Below are positions 1 through 5,377 of a DNA stretch of 8,023 nt, one piece after another. Location of the stretch: contig URZD01000099.1 of assembly GCA_900552305.1 (NCBI GenBank), positions 1 to 8,023 of the forward strand, read 5' to 3'. The notes beneath the pieces are model-generated. The model was not told where the DNA came from. It saw nothing but the letters and a program-made list of their open reading frames with translations, and ran no database searches. This DNA is from an uncultured Eubacteriales bacterium. Lineage in GTDB: Bacteria > Bacillota > Clostridia > Monoglobales > Monoglobaceae. Made by a program: the position numbers and the translations under genes. Position 1 is the first letter of the stretch. Every line of letters begins with the position of its first letter.

Positions 1-522
1 TGTCATTCCCTTGGAGCCGGCTATAATTGATACCCGACCGCACGAGCCTTTGTTTGCGCTGCTTAGACGCATGGGTATAAGTCGGCTCATCGCGCGGGAA
101 TACCCGCCGTAGCTCGGCGCTTGCGCCGCGCCGCGGGTTATGTGTAAATTGTCCGCTGCGGTTGCTCCGTCCTGTGAAACACCCTGTCCGTTCCCGGTCA
201 CAAACGCAACCGCGTATTTTAGGCAGTGCGAAATGCTGACAGACGCGTCGCTTTTAACTCCGCGCAGTCGGATATACGGACTGCCGTCCGCATTGTGACA
301 GACCTCTATGTCGCGGAATGCGGTTTTACCTATGCCCGTGCCGAGATATTTGGAAAAAGCCTCCTTGGCGGCAAACATTCCCGCAAGGATTTCAAATCTG
401 CAGCCGTTTTCGGCAAAACGGCGGATTTCATCCTCGGTGAAAATTCGCCCTGCAAAGTTTTTGTACTTATTAAAAGCGGATTTTATCCGTTCAATTTCGA
501 TTATATCGGTGCCGCAGCGCAT
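1..522 (-). CDS. acpS: Holo-ACP synthase (AcpS) fused in frame to the start of an NAD(P)HX dehydratase (NnrD) domain; 3' part outside window
   Basis: AcpS transfers 4'-phosphopantetheine from CoA to the serine of apo-acyl carrier protein in the cytoplasm. The ATG at 522 follows an AGAGGT site, and 174 codons run open to the edge. Residues 1-110 are AcpS-like: GTDIIEIERI (4-13, metal ligand Asp6), FTEDEI (28-33), MFAAKEAFSK (49-58, metal ligand Glu54) and SISH (96-99). AcpS usually ends near residue 115-125, yet no stop follows. After a linker (about 115-144), LIPMRL, KGSCGR (158-163) and IIAGSKGM (166-173) match the N-terminal glycine-rich nucleotide-binding segment of NnrD, which dehydrates damaged NAD(P)H hydrate. 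An in-frame ATG at 88-90 could start NnrD separately, but no clear Shine-Dalgarno precedes it. The gene begins 4 nt after the previous stop, so translational coupling is likely. The AcpS call is near certain; the fusion is well supported but only partly visible. Confidence 0.88.
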   Translation of the reverse strand, partial: MRCGTDIIEIERIKSAFNKYKNFAGRIFTEDEIRRFAENGCRFEILAGMFAAKEAFSKYLGTGIGKTAFRDIEVCHNADGSPYIRLRGVKSDASVSISHCLKYAVAFVTGNGQGVSQDGATAADNLHITRGAAQAPSYGGYSRAMSRLIPMRLSSANKGSCGRVSIIAGSKGMT

Positions 523-526
523 TTTA

Positions 527-1078
527 TCAAACCTCTGCCGCGGCGGGAACTGTGTCGGTCTTTATCTTGTGAGGGTTTATCTTCTGCATTTTTGAAATCA
601 TTTTTTCGTTCGGGTTGAACAAAATCATTTTTTCCTTGTCGTTTTCGCGGTATACGGCATAGTAAACGCTGTCGTCGTTTTTGTCGATACAGGCGTAAAT
701 CTTTTCAATATTTTGGTTCCGCATACAGCTGTCAAATTCGCGGCTGCCCTTTTTCTGACCGAAGTAGTCTATGCTGCGGATATTTACGGTCGTAAGCCGC
801 TTGCGGCGGCGCACGTTTACAATCTTGTCAACGTCGATTTCGCTGTTCACCATTGAATATTCGTATTCAAGGTTGAAGGAGGTTATAAGCATATAAATGC
901 CGTAGATACCTCCCGCCACAAGCAGCAGCGAAAGTGACGCAAGCTGCGGAATGTACGACATCAGCAGCATGAAAATTATAATAAGAACAAGCGTTCCTCC
1001 GAACGAGATTCCCAGCGCTTTAAGAACGTCGGACACGGTTTTCTTCTTTTTGACAAGGTATTCAACAAAAATATCCAT
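527..1078 (-). CDS. Small two-helix membrane protein of unknown function, possibly DUF6106 family
   Basis: A 183-residue protein with no known reaction. AAAGGAG lies 9 nt before the ATG. The N-terminus is lysine-rich (10-13) and is followed by two predicted membrane helices (about 21-43 and 48-67) joined by a short loop. The C-terminal two thirds are soluble: NLEYEYSMVNSEIDVDKI (69-86), then an Arg/Lys cluster (90-94), reads like the beta-rich PH-like domains of small membrane proteins in Bacillota. From memory this layout (charged start, hairpin of helices, EYEYS...IDVDKI) matches DUF6106, a clostridial family of unknown role; I could not check this. It lies 30 nt after the glycosyltransferase and 4 nt before acpS, so it is probably co-transcribed with both. 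No catalytic motif is visible. Confidence 0.8.
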   Translation of the reverse strand: MDIFVEYLVKKKKTVSDVLKALGISFGGTLVLIIIFMLLMSYIPQLASLSLLLVAGGIYGIYMLITSFNLEYEYSMVNSEIDVDKIVNVRRRKRLTTVNIRSIDYFGQKKGSREFDSCMRNQNIEKIYACIDKNDDSVYYAVYRENDKEKMILFNPNEKMISKMQKINPHKIKTDTVPAAAEV

Positions 1079-1108
1079 AAAGTTTTTTCTCCTTTTGCGT
1101 TTAAAATA

Positions 1109-2344
1109 TTATTCCTTGGGCGAGTGCGGTGTATGGAACCATTCGCCGTCGTTTTTACCGAAAATTCCCATGACCGCAACGGGTATCCATGAAAACAGAT
1201 AGAGCATAAACCCAAGACCGTTGCGTATAATTTCGCGGCTGAGCTTGCGGTCGCTGTACAGTCCGTAAACCGCCGCGGCTATGTTCCCCCACACAAAGAA
1301 GGAGAGCAGCAGGCGGCTGCCCGGACTCATCCACATGGCGCATATCGGATAGAGCGCGCCGAGCGTCTGTGCCGGGAAAAACGAAAGTATATATACCGCG
1401 GTGAAAAATATAATTGACGTACTGTAGAGGGTGTCGCTCCAAAAGTTCATGAGCGTATGGAACGCGAACGAATCATTTTCGGTCACGATTTTTCTGATAA
1501 GCGGCTCGACATAGCGCGTGCCGACGTCGGCAAGACCCTGCATCCACCTGCGCCGCTGATGAATCGAGGTGTTAAGGCTCAGCGGTTTTTCGTCGTATAC
1601 AACCGCGTCGTGCGCCCAGCCGACCTTTATATCGCTCAGCGCGAGCTTTAATGTAAACTCGGTGTCCTCCGCAAGACAGGTTGCGCCCCAGCCGTACTGC
1701 CGTATAAGCTCCGCGGAAACCGCGAAACCCGTGCCGCCCAGCTTGCAGCCGAGGTCAAGGTTGCCGTGCGCAAGCTGATTTATGCGGTTGTTAATCCAGT
1801 ACCAAAGCGAATACGAGAAGGTAAGCCACGAATCCGAGGGGTTTTTGCTGTCAAGATAACCCTGTACCGCGCGGTAGCCTTCGTTTATCTTATTGTTCAT
1901 GTGCATAAGGAAGTCGGACTCGACAATGTTGTCCGCGTCAAAGACGCAAAAATATTCGTATTGCTTTTCCGAGGCAAACAGCTTTTCAAACGCGAATTCA
2001 AGAGCAAAACCCTTGCCGCGTTTTACGTTGTCAAAACGCTCCCAAACGTATGCGCCCGCCTCTCTTGCGCGTTCGGCGGTCTTGTCCGTACAGTTGTCGG
2101 CAATGACAAATACGTCATAGCAGTCGCTTGGGTAGTTAAGTCCTTTAAGGCTCTCCGCAAGCTGAGCAATGACGTTTTCCTCGTTGTGCGCGGCAACCAA
2201 AAGCGCAAAGGTGTGCTTTTCAGCCGAGATGCGCTTTCCGGCGGTAACTCTGAACGAAAACAGCGCGATTACAAGGTAGTAGCCGCCTATAATTAAAAGT
2301 ATAATTTGCAGAATATTTATTAAAGCAACAAAAAAAGAATTCAT
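1109..2344 (-). CDS. Membrane family 2 glycosyltransferase, processive (QxxRW) type
   Basis: A 411-residue GT-A fold glycosyltransferase that probably adds sugars from a nucleotide-sugar donor to a polysaccharide or lipid at the inner face of the membrane. One N-terminal helix (about 8-32) precedes the catalytic domain, which shows AAHNEE (51-56), ADNCTD (82-87), FDADN with the DxD metal site (135-139), GGTGF (203-207), AEDTEF with the acceptor-side ED (225-230) and QRRRW (263-267). The last is the QxxRW motif of cellulose, chitin and hyaluronan synthase-like enzymes. About three further helices follow (near 304-325, 343-362, 374-396). Length is normal for a complete protein. The ATG at 2344 is chosen because the first helix begins directly after it; the nearest AAGGA is about 14 nt upstream, a long spacing. 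Donor and product cannot be deduced. It is first in a three-gene minus-strand cluster. Confidence 0.9.
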   Translation of the reverse strand: MNSFFVALINILQIILLIIGGYYLVIALFSFRVTAGKRISAEKHTFALLVAAHNEENVIAQLAESLKGLNYPSDCYDVFVIADNCTDKTAERAREAGAYVWERFDNVKRGKGFALEFAFEKLFASEKQYEYFCVFDADNIVESDFLMHMNNKINEGYRAVQGYLDSKNPSDSWLTFSYSLWYWINNRINQLAHGNLDLGCKLGGTGFAVSAELIRQYGWGATCLAEDTEFTLKLALSDIKVGWAHDAVVYDEKPLSLNTSIHQRRRWMQGLADVGTRYVEPLIRKIVTENDSFAFHTLMNFWSDTLYSTSIIFFTAVYILSFFPAQTLGALYPICAMWMSPGSRLLLSFFVWGNIAAAVYGLYSDRKLSREIIRNGLGFMLYLFSWIPVAVMGIFGKNDGEWFHTPHSPKE

Positions 2345-2389
2345 ATCCGATTTTGCAGTCCTTACATTTATTTTTTATTTGTACGGGGG

Positions 2390-2405
2390 TGTAAAAACCT
2401 TTACA
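2390..2405. repeat. Inverted repeat TGTAAA-N4-TTTACA in the glycosyltransferase leader
   Basis: Perfect 6-bp arms (2390-2395 and 2400-2405) around AACC, about 46 bp upstream of the glycosyltransferase start. A near copy with a 6-nt spacer lies at 3213-3230 upstream of glmS. It could be a protein-binding site or a short RNA hairpin. Arm sequence and spacing match no regulator I can name with confidence. Confidence 0.5.
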
Positions 2406-2417
2406 TCTCCGCATAAT
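2401..2417. repeat. Left copy of a 17-bp direct repeat bracketing the AT-rich gene
   Basis: TTACATCTCCGCATAAT differs at one base from the copy at 2973-2989. The copies lie on either side of the AT-rich gene, in the same orientation. In minus-strand sense they read ATTATGNGGAGATGTAA and lie in the leaders of the glycosyltransferase and the AT-rich gene. They may be insertion-associated duplications or a shared regulatory element. Confidence 0.6.
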
Positions 2418-2467
2418 GCGCCAATTATTTCTAATCACCCTTCGTTTTTTTCTGAATTTAGGTGACC

Positions 2468-2497
2468 AACCTGTGTAGCACTAAACTACATAAGGTT
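2468..2497 (+). terminator. Imperfect hairpin followed by a T-run on the plus strand
   Basis: AACCT (2468-2472) pairs with AGGTT (2493-2497) and TGTAG (2474-2478) with CTACA (2486-2490), with a small internal loop, followed by TTTTTC on the plus strand. That polarity would stop plus-strand (antisense) transcription. For the minus-strand gene ending 15 nt away there is an A-tract before the hairpin but no T-run after it, so there it would be at most an mRNA 3'-end structure. Confidence 0.4.
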
Positions 2498-2511
2498 TTT
2501 CTTAAAAAAAG

Positions 2512-2871
2512 CTATTTTTTTATTTCTTTATAGAATTCTTCTACTTTATCTTTTCCTATTACTTTATTTAAAGTAAAGATATTGAAATCTAAGAACTCTA
2601 ACTTTTTGGCTCTGCTTAATTCATTTAAATAAGCTCTAATTAAATATAAATTAAATTTTAAAGGGAGCTTTTCATAAAATAAGCAATATGTATCATGTGG
2701 TAATCTTACTATTTCCTTTTTACGAAAAGTTTTCGTAACTGTGACTCTAAGAGATTCGCCATTCAGGTATACATCATAGGCTTTAAAGAAGCCTTCGGCT
2801 TTGTATACTCCTGCCGGTACTAAGCCACTCTTTTTTATCATTTTTTGTATTCTGTTAACTTTCACTGCCAT
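2512..2871 (-). CDS. Hypothetical 119-residue basic protein, AT-rich orphan gene
   Basis: I do not recognise a family. AAGAGGT lies about 8 nt before the ATG at 2871, so the gene is very likely translated. The protein is soluble and basic: a Lys/Arg-rich N-terminus (KVNRIQKMIKKSG, 4-16), a beta-like middle (DVYLNGESLRVTVTKTFRKKEIVRL, 33-57, the longest run here split as DVYLNGESL and RVTVTKTFRKKEIVRL), and a helical, charged end (KVIGKDKVEEFYKEIKK, 103-119). There is no signal peptide, membrane helix or clear enzyme motif. Composition is strikingly different from its neighbours: 11 of 60 bases are G/C in 2521-2580 against 38 of 60 in 2041-2100, inside the glycosyltransferase gene. It has its own promoter with an operator-like palindrome and is bracketed by a 17-bp direct repeat. 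Together this suggests a horizontally acquired, separately regulated gene. Nucleic-acid binding is possible from the charge, but that is only a guess. Confidence 0.75.
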   Translation of the reverse strand: MAVKVNRIQKMIKKSGLVPAGVYKAEGFFKAYDVYLNGESLRVTVTKTFRKKEIVRLPHDTYCLFYEKLPLKFNLYLIRAYLNELSRAKKLEFLDFNIFTLNKVIGKDKVEEFYKEIKK

Positions 2872-2917
2872 TGTGTTTTACCTCTTAACAATATTTTTTC
2901 ATATCCCCTTGACATAA

Positions 2918-2955
2918 CACTCTACATAGGAAATAGGAAAAAATGTTTCAGAGTG
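2918..2955 (-). promoter_or_regulatory. Possible hairpin in the leader of the AT-rich gene
   Basis: CACTCT plus ACAT (2918-2927) can pair with ATGT and AGAGTG (within 2943-2955), leaving a 3-nt bulge and a loop of about 15 nt. On the transcript this lies midway in the roughly 120-nt leader between the predicted start of transcription and the ATG. The loop is U/C-rich on the RNA. A regulatory role is conjecture. Confidence 0.3.
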
Positions 2956-2972
2956 GACAAACCGAACTTTTT

Positions 2973-2989
2973 TTACATCTCCACATAAT
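2973..2989. repeat. Right copy of the 17-bp direct repeat
   Basis: TTACATCTCCACATAAT, 16 of 17 identical to 2401-2417. In minus-strand sense it begins just after the predicted transcription start of the AT-rich gene and abuts the palindrome at 2989-3006. Confidence 0.6.
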
Positions 2990-3006
2990 ATACTATTGTT
3001 AGTATA
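2989..3006. promoter_or_regulatory. Operator-like palindrome over the -10 box of the AT-rich gene
   Basis: TATACTA-TTGT-TAGTATA is a perfect 7-bp inverted repeat with a 4-nt spacer. It overlaps the predicted -10 hexamer (3001-3006) and the transcription start. This is the usual place for a repressor operator; the repressor is not identifiable here. Confidence 0.5.
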
Positions 3007-3029
3007 CTCTTAATACGCCTTTTTTTCAA
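3001..3029 (-). promoter_or_regulatory. Sigma-A promoter of the AT-rich gene
   Basis: Reading the minus strand: -35 TTGAAA (3029-3024), 17-nt spacer, -10 TATACT (3006-3001). Predicted start is near 2994, giving a leader of about 120 nt before the ATG at 2871. Confidence 0.65.
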
Positions 3030-3060
3030 GTATTTTTGCAAAAAAAATATATTTTTTTAC

Positions 3061-3102
3061 TTTCCGCGCGGAAAGCGCGGCTGACCGCCCCGCAGGGCGG
3101 TC
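3061..3102. repeat. Two adjacent GC-rich hairpins in the divergent intergenic region
   Basis: The first hairpin is CCGCGC-GGAAA-GCGCGG (3064-3080); an overlapping 14-bp palindrome TTTCCGCGCGGAAA covers 3061-3074. The second is GACCGCCC-CGCA-GGGCGGTC (3083-3102), an 8-bp perfect stem. Both lie between diverging promoters in an otherwise AT-rich stretch. No proper T-run follows on the plus strand (GTTAAAAATTTT), and neither side has a gene ending here. They could be a bidirectional insulator, a remnant terminator or a dispersed palindromic repeat. Confidence 0.5.
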
Positions 3103-3166
3103 GTTAAAAATTTTAAACACAGGTCGCACCGTGTTCGGCTCCGCTCAATCTTTTTCCGTCAAAACC

Positions 3167-3195
3167 TTGACAAAAGCCGCTGCCGGTACTATAAT
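3167..3195 (+). promoter_or_regulatory. Full-consensus sigma-A promoter upstream of glmS (P1)
   Basis: TTGACA (3167-3172), exactly 17 nt, TATAAT (3190-3195): both hexamers and the spacer are the consensus. Transcription would start near 3202, leaving a leader of about 180 nt before glmS. The inverted repeat at 3213-3230 would be just inside the transcript. Confidence 0.8.
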
Positions 3196-3212
3196 ATATA
3201 TACATTTGGCAC

Positions 3213-3230
3213 TGTAAAAACCGCTTTACA
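3213..3230. repeat. Inverted repeat TGTAAA-N6-TTTACA in the P1 leader
   Basis: Perfect 6-bp arms around AACCGC, nearly the same element as 2390-2405 (AACC spacer). It starts about 11 nt after the predicted P1 start, so it could act as a roadblock operator or an RNA hairpin. No T-run follows, so it is not a terminator. Confidence 0.45.
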
Positions 3231-3305
3231 CCGCCCTGTTTATTTCTTACAAAAGACATAAAACTGGAAAAAAATGGATAAAACTAAATAATAGTTCAAA
3301 AAATA

Positions 3306-3334
3306 TTGACAATACTGCAAAAAGAGTGTACAAT
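3306..3334 (+). promoter_or_regulatory. Proximal sigma-A promoter of glmS (P2)
   Basis: TTGACA (3306-3311), 17 nt, TACAAT (3329-3334). The predicted start near 3341 gives a 40-nt leader to the glmS ATG. The TTG of this -35 box is in frame with glmS and can be misread as a start giving a 25-residue extension. Confidence 0.75.
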
Positions 3335-3353
3335 ACATCTTGGTACAGTATTG
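3310..3353. promoter_or_regulatory. Inverted repeat bracketing the glmS P2 core
   Basis: CAATACTG (3310-3317) and CAGTATTG (3346-3353) are perfect 8-bp inverted arms, centre to centre 36 bp. They enclose the spacer, the -10 box and the start site. A smaller inverted pair, TGTAC (3327-3331) and GTACA (3343-3347), lies inside. This placement suits a repressor, but no protein can be named. Confidence 0.35.
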
Positions 3354-3380
3354 AAATTTTATGTCTTGGAGGAAAATTTT

Positions 3381-5207
3381 ATGTGCGGAATAGTTGGATA
3401 TATAGGTGACAAACAGGCGGCTCCGATTCTTTTGGAGGGTCTTGAAAAGCTCGAATACAGAGGTTATGACTCTGCGGGACTTGCAATTCTGAATAACGGA
3501 AAGCTCGATGTGGTAAAGGCAAAGGGGCGTCTGGCGGTTCTCAAAGAGAAAACCGCTGGCGGCAAGGCACTTTCGGGCAATGTCGGAATCGGACACACAA
3601 GGTGGGCAACGCACGGCGAGCCGTCCGATACGAACTCGCACCCGCATCTCAGCCGTTCGGGCAAGTTTGCTGTGGTACACAACGGTATTATCGAAAACTA
3701 CCTCAAGCTGCGCGAATTTCTTAAAAAGAAGGGTTTTGAATTTATTTCGGAAACCGATACCGAGGTTATCGCGCACCTTGTTGAGTATTACTATAGCGGC
3801 GACGTAATCGACACGATGATTAAGGTTATCGAAAAGGTGAACGGCTCATATGCGCTCGGCATACTTTGCAGCGAGGAGCCCGACTGCTTTTACGCGGTAC
3901 GCAAGGACAGTCCTCTGATTGTGGGTCTGGGCGAGGGCGAGAACTTTATCGCGTCCGACATCCCGGCGGTGCTTTCAAGAACGAGGAATGTATATTTCTT
4001 AGAGGATAACGAGATTGTAAAGCTCGAAAAGAATCGCGTAAGCGTATTCAACATGGACAAAGAGGAAGTCACAAAGGAGCCGTACGAGGTAAAATGGGAT
4101 ATAGCTGCGGCGGAAAAGGGCGGCTACGAGCATTTTATGTTCAAGGAGATAATGGAGCAGCCAAAGGCAATCCGCGACACAATCAGTCCGAGAATCGACG
4201 GCGGCGAGATAACGCTTGACGATATTAAGCTTACGGACGATTATATAAAGAGCATAAGCAGGCTTTATATAATCGCCTGCGGCAGCGCGTATCATGTGGG
4301 CGTTGTCGGAAAGTATATCATCGAAAAGCTGGCGCGTATCCCGGTTGCGGTCGAGGTCGCGTCCGAGTTCAGATATTCGTCGCCGATAATCGACGACAAG
4401 ACGCTTGTTATTTTGGTGAGCCAGTCGGGCGAAACGGCTGACACTATCGCGGCAATGCGCGAATCAAAGAGAATGGGCGCGCGGACGCTTGCAATCGTCA
4501 ATGCGGTGGGCAGTACCATCGCGCGTGAGGCTGACGATACGCTCTACACATGGGCGGGACCGGAGATTGCGGTTGCCACAACAAAGGCGTACAGCACGCA
4601 GCTTAACGCGATGTACCTGATTGCGATGCACTTTGCACAGGCTATGGGAACGGTAACGCCGGAGAAAAAGGCAAGCGTGATGAAATCTCTGGAGGAGCTT
4701 TCCGACAATGTGGCAAAAATTCTTGATAATAAGGAAGAAATACAATATTGCGCGTCAAAGTATTATAACAGCAAAAGCGTGTTCTTCCTCGGACGCGAGC
4801 TTGACTATGCGGTTGCGCTTGAGGGATCGCTGAAACTGAAGGAGATTTCGTATATTCACTCCGAGGCATACGCTGCGGGCGAGCTTAAACACGGAACGAT
4901 AGCCTTGATAGAGGAAGGTACGCTTGTGGTTGCGCTCTGCACCGTTGAAAAGCTGTTCGAGAAGATGCTGAGCAATATTAAGGAGGTCAAGGCTCGCGGC
5001 GCGGTCGTAATTGCGATTGCGGTCGAGGGACACACCGACATAGAGAAGGAAGCGGACCATGTTATATATGTTCCGAGGTGTGACGATACTGTTCTGCCGT
5101 CCGAGGTAGTGGTACCGCTCCAGCTGTTCTCCTACTATGTGGCGTCGCTGAAGGGACTTGACATTGATAAACCGAGGAATCTTGCAAAGTCGGTAACTGT
5201 TGAATAG
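3381..5207 (+). CDS. glmS: Glutamine--fructose-6-phosphate aminotransferase (isomerizing)
   Basis: Converts fructose-6-phosphate and glutamine to glucosamine-6-phosphate and glutamate, the entry step to UDP-GlcNAc for peptidoglycan. The protein has 608 residues, the usual length. The start is ATG at 3381: GGAGG lies 8 nt upstream, and MCGIVG puts the nucleophile Cys2 at the N-terminus once Met is removed, as the family requires. The glutaminase domain (2 to about 240) has HTRWATHG (72-79), HNGIIEN (100-106) and TDTE (125-128). Two SIS domains follow: CGSAYHVG (300-307) and SQSGETADT (347-355) in the first; EGSLKLKEISYIHSEAY (481-497) and ELKHGT (501-506) in the second. Glu488, His504 and Lys603 fall at the same numbers as the E. 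coli catalytic residues. The C-terminus DKPRNLAKSVTVE is canonical. Two promoters precede it; no glmS ribozyme is recognisable in the leader. Nothing is missing or truncated. Confidence 0.98.
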   Translation: MCGIVGYIGDKQAAPILLEGLEKLEYRGYDSAGLAILNNGKLDVVKAKGRLAVLKEKTAGGKALSGNVGIGHTRWATHGEPSDTNSHPHLSRSGKFAVVHNGIIENYLKLREFLKKKGFEFISETDTEVIAHLVEYYYSGDVIDTMIKVIEKVNGSYALGILCSEEPDCFYAVRKDSPLIVGLGEGENFIASDIPAVLSRTRNVYFLEDNEIVKLEKNRVSVFNMDKEEVTKEPYEVKWDIAAAEKGGYEHFMFKEIMEQPKAIRDTISPRIDGGEITLDDIKLTDDYIKSISRLYIIACGSAYHVGVVGKYIIEKLARIPVAVEVASEFRYSSPIIDDKTLVILVSQSGETADTIAAMRESKRMGARTLAIVNAVGSTIAREADDTLYTWAGPEIAVATTKAYSTQLNAMYLIAMHFAQAMGTVTPEKKASVMKSLEELSDNVAKILDNKEEIQYCASKYYNSKSVFFLGRELDYAVALEGSLKLKEISYIHSEAYAAGELKHGTIALIEEGTLVVALCTVEKLFEKMLSNIKEVKARGAVVIAIAVEGHTDIEKEADHVIYVPRCDDTVLPSEVVVPLQLFSYYVASLKGLDIDKPRNLAKSVTVE

Positions 5208-5277
5208 GGTATAACCGTTGCCGTTGATTCCTTTTTGAGTAAATTATGTGAAACGGTGAAATCGCCTTTCATTTTAA

Positions 5278-5290
5278 TATAATCTATAAT
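5278..5290 (+). promoter_or_regulatory. Two adjacent TATAAT boxes upstream of guaA
   Basis: TATAAT occurs at 5278-5283 and 5285-5290, the only good -10 candidates in the glmS-guaA gap. The best partner for the first is a poor GTGAAA (5256-5261, 16-nt spacer), so a guaA promoter is plausible but weak. Only a feeble hairpin (about 5250-5270) separates it from glmS, so read-through from glmS is also possible. Confidence 0.35.
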
Positions 5291-5313
5291 TCAGCTCAAC
5301 GGCTTGCGGCGCG

Positions 5314-5377
5314 GCTGCGGGCCGAGAGCGGGGCGGAGGGAAAAAGCTGCGCACAGAGAGCGGAGCGGAGGAAAAAA
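5314..5377 (+). repeat. Two tandem 32-bp units, each with a Shine-Dalgarno, at the guaA start
   Basis: Unit 1 is 5314-5345 and unit 2 is 5346-5377, directly adjacent and identical at 27 of 32 bases. Both begin GCTGCG and contain GAGAGCGG, GCGGAGG and AAAAA. Unit 2 supplies the GGAGG (5367-5371) 5 nt before the guaA ATG. Unit 1 carries a GGAGG with no start codon after it, giving a standby Shine-Dalgarno 32 nt upstream. Confidence 0.75.

Noticed and set aside
226..618. Plus-strand open frames opposite acpS
   Set aside because: They are antisense to a clear AcpS domain and show no family features or ribosome site.
1766..2296. 176-residue plus-strand frame opposite the glycosyltransferase
   Set aside because: Mirror of a gene with all GT2 motifs; no Shine-Dalgarno and no recognisable domain.
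2973..2982. Minimal start-stop frame (ATG TAA after GGAG) on the minus strand within the 17-bp repeat
   Set aside because: A GGAGATGTAA sequence does read as Shine-Dalgarno plus start-stop, but the spacing is too short for initiation and chance occurrence in AT-rich DNA is likely.
3306..3380. N-terminal extension of glmS from a TTG at 3306
   Set aside because: The TTG is part of the P2 -35 box, there is no ribosome site before it, and GlmS needs Cys directly after Met; the ATG at 3381 with GGAGG is right.
3196..3380. glmS ribozyme in the glmS leader
   Set aside because: The length would fit, but the conserved cleavage-site and core blocks are not visible, and a promoter lies within the region.
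5208..5313. Purine riboswitch before guaA
   Set aside because: No three-way-junction pattern with the usual conserved loops could be seen; the leader is short and GC-rich near the gene.
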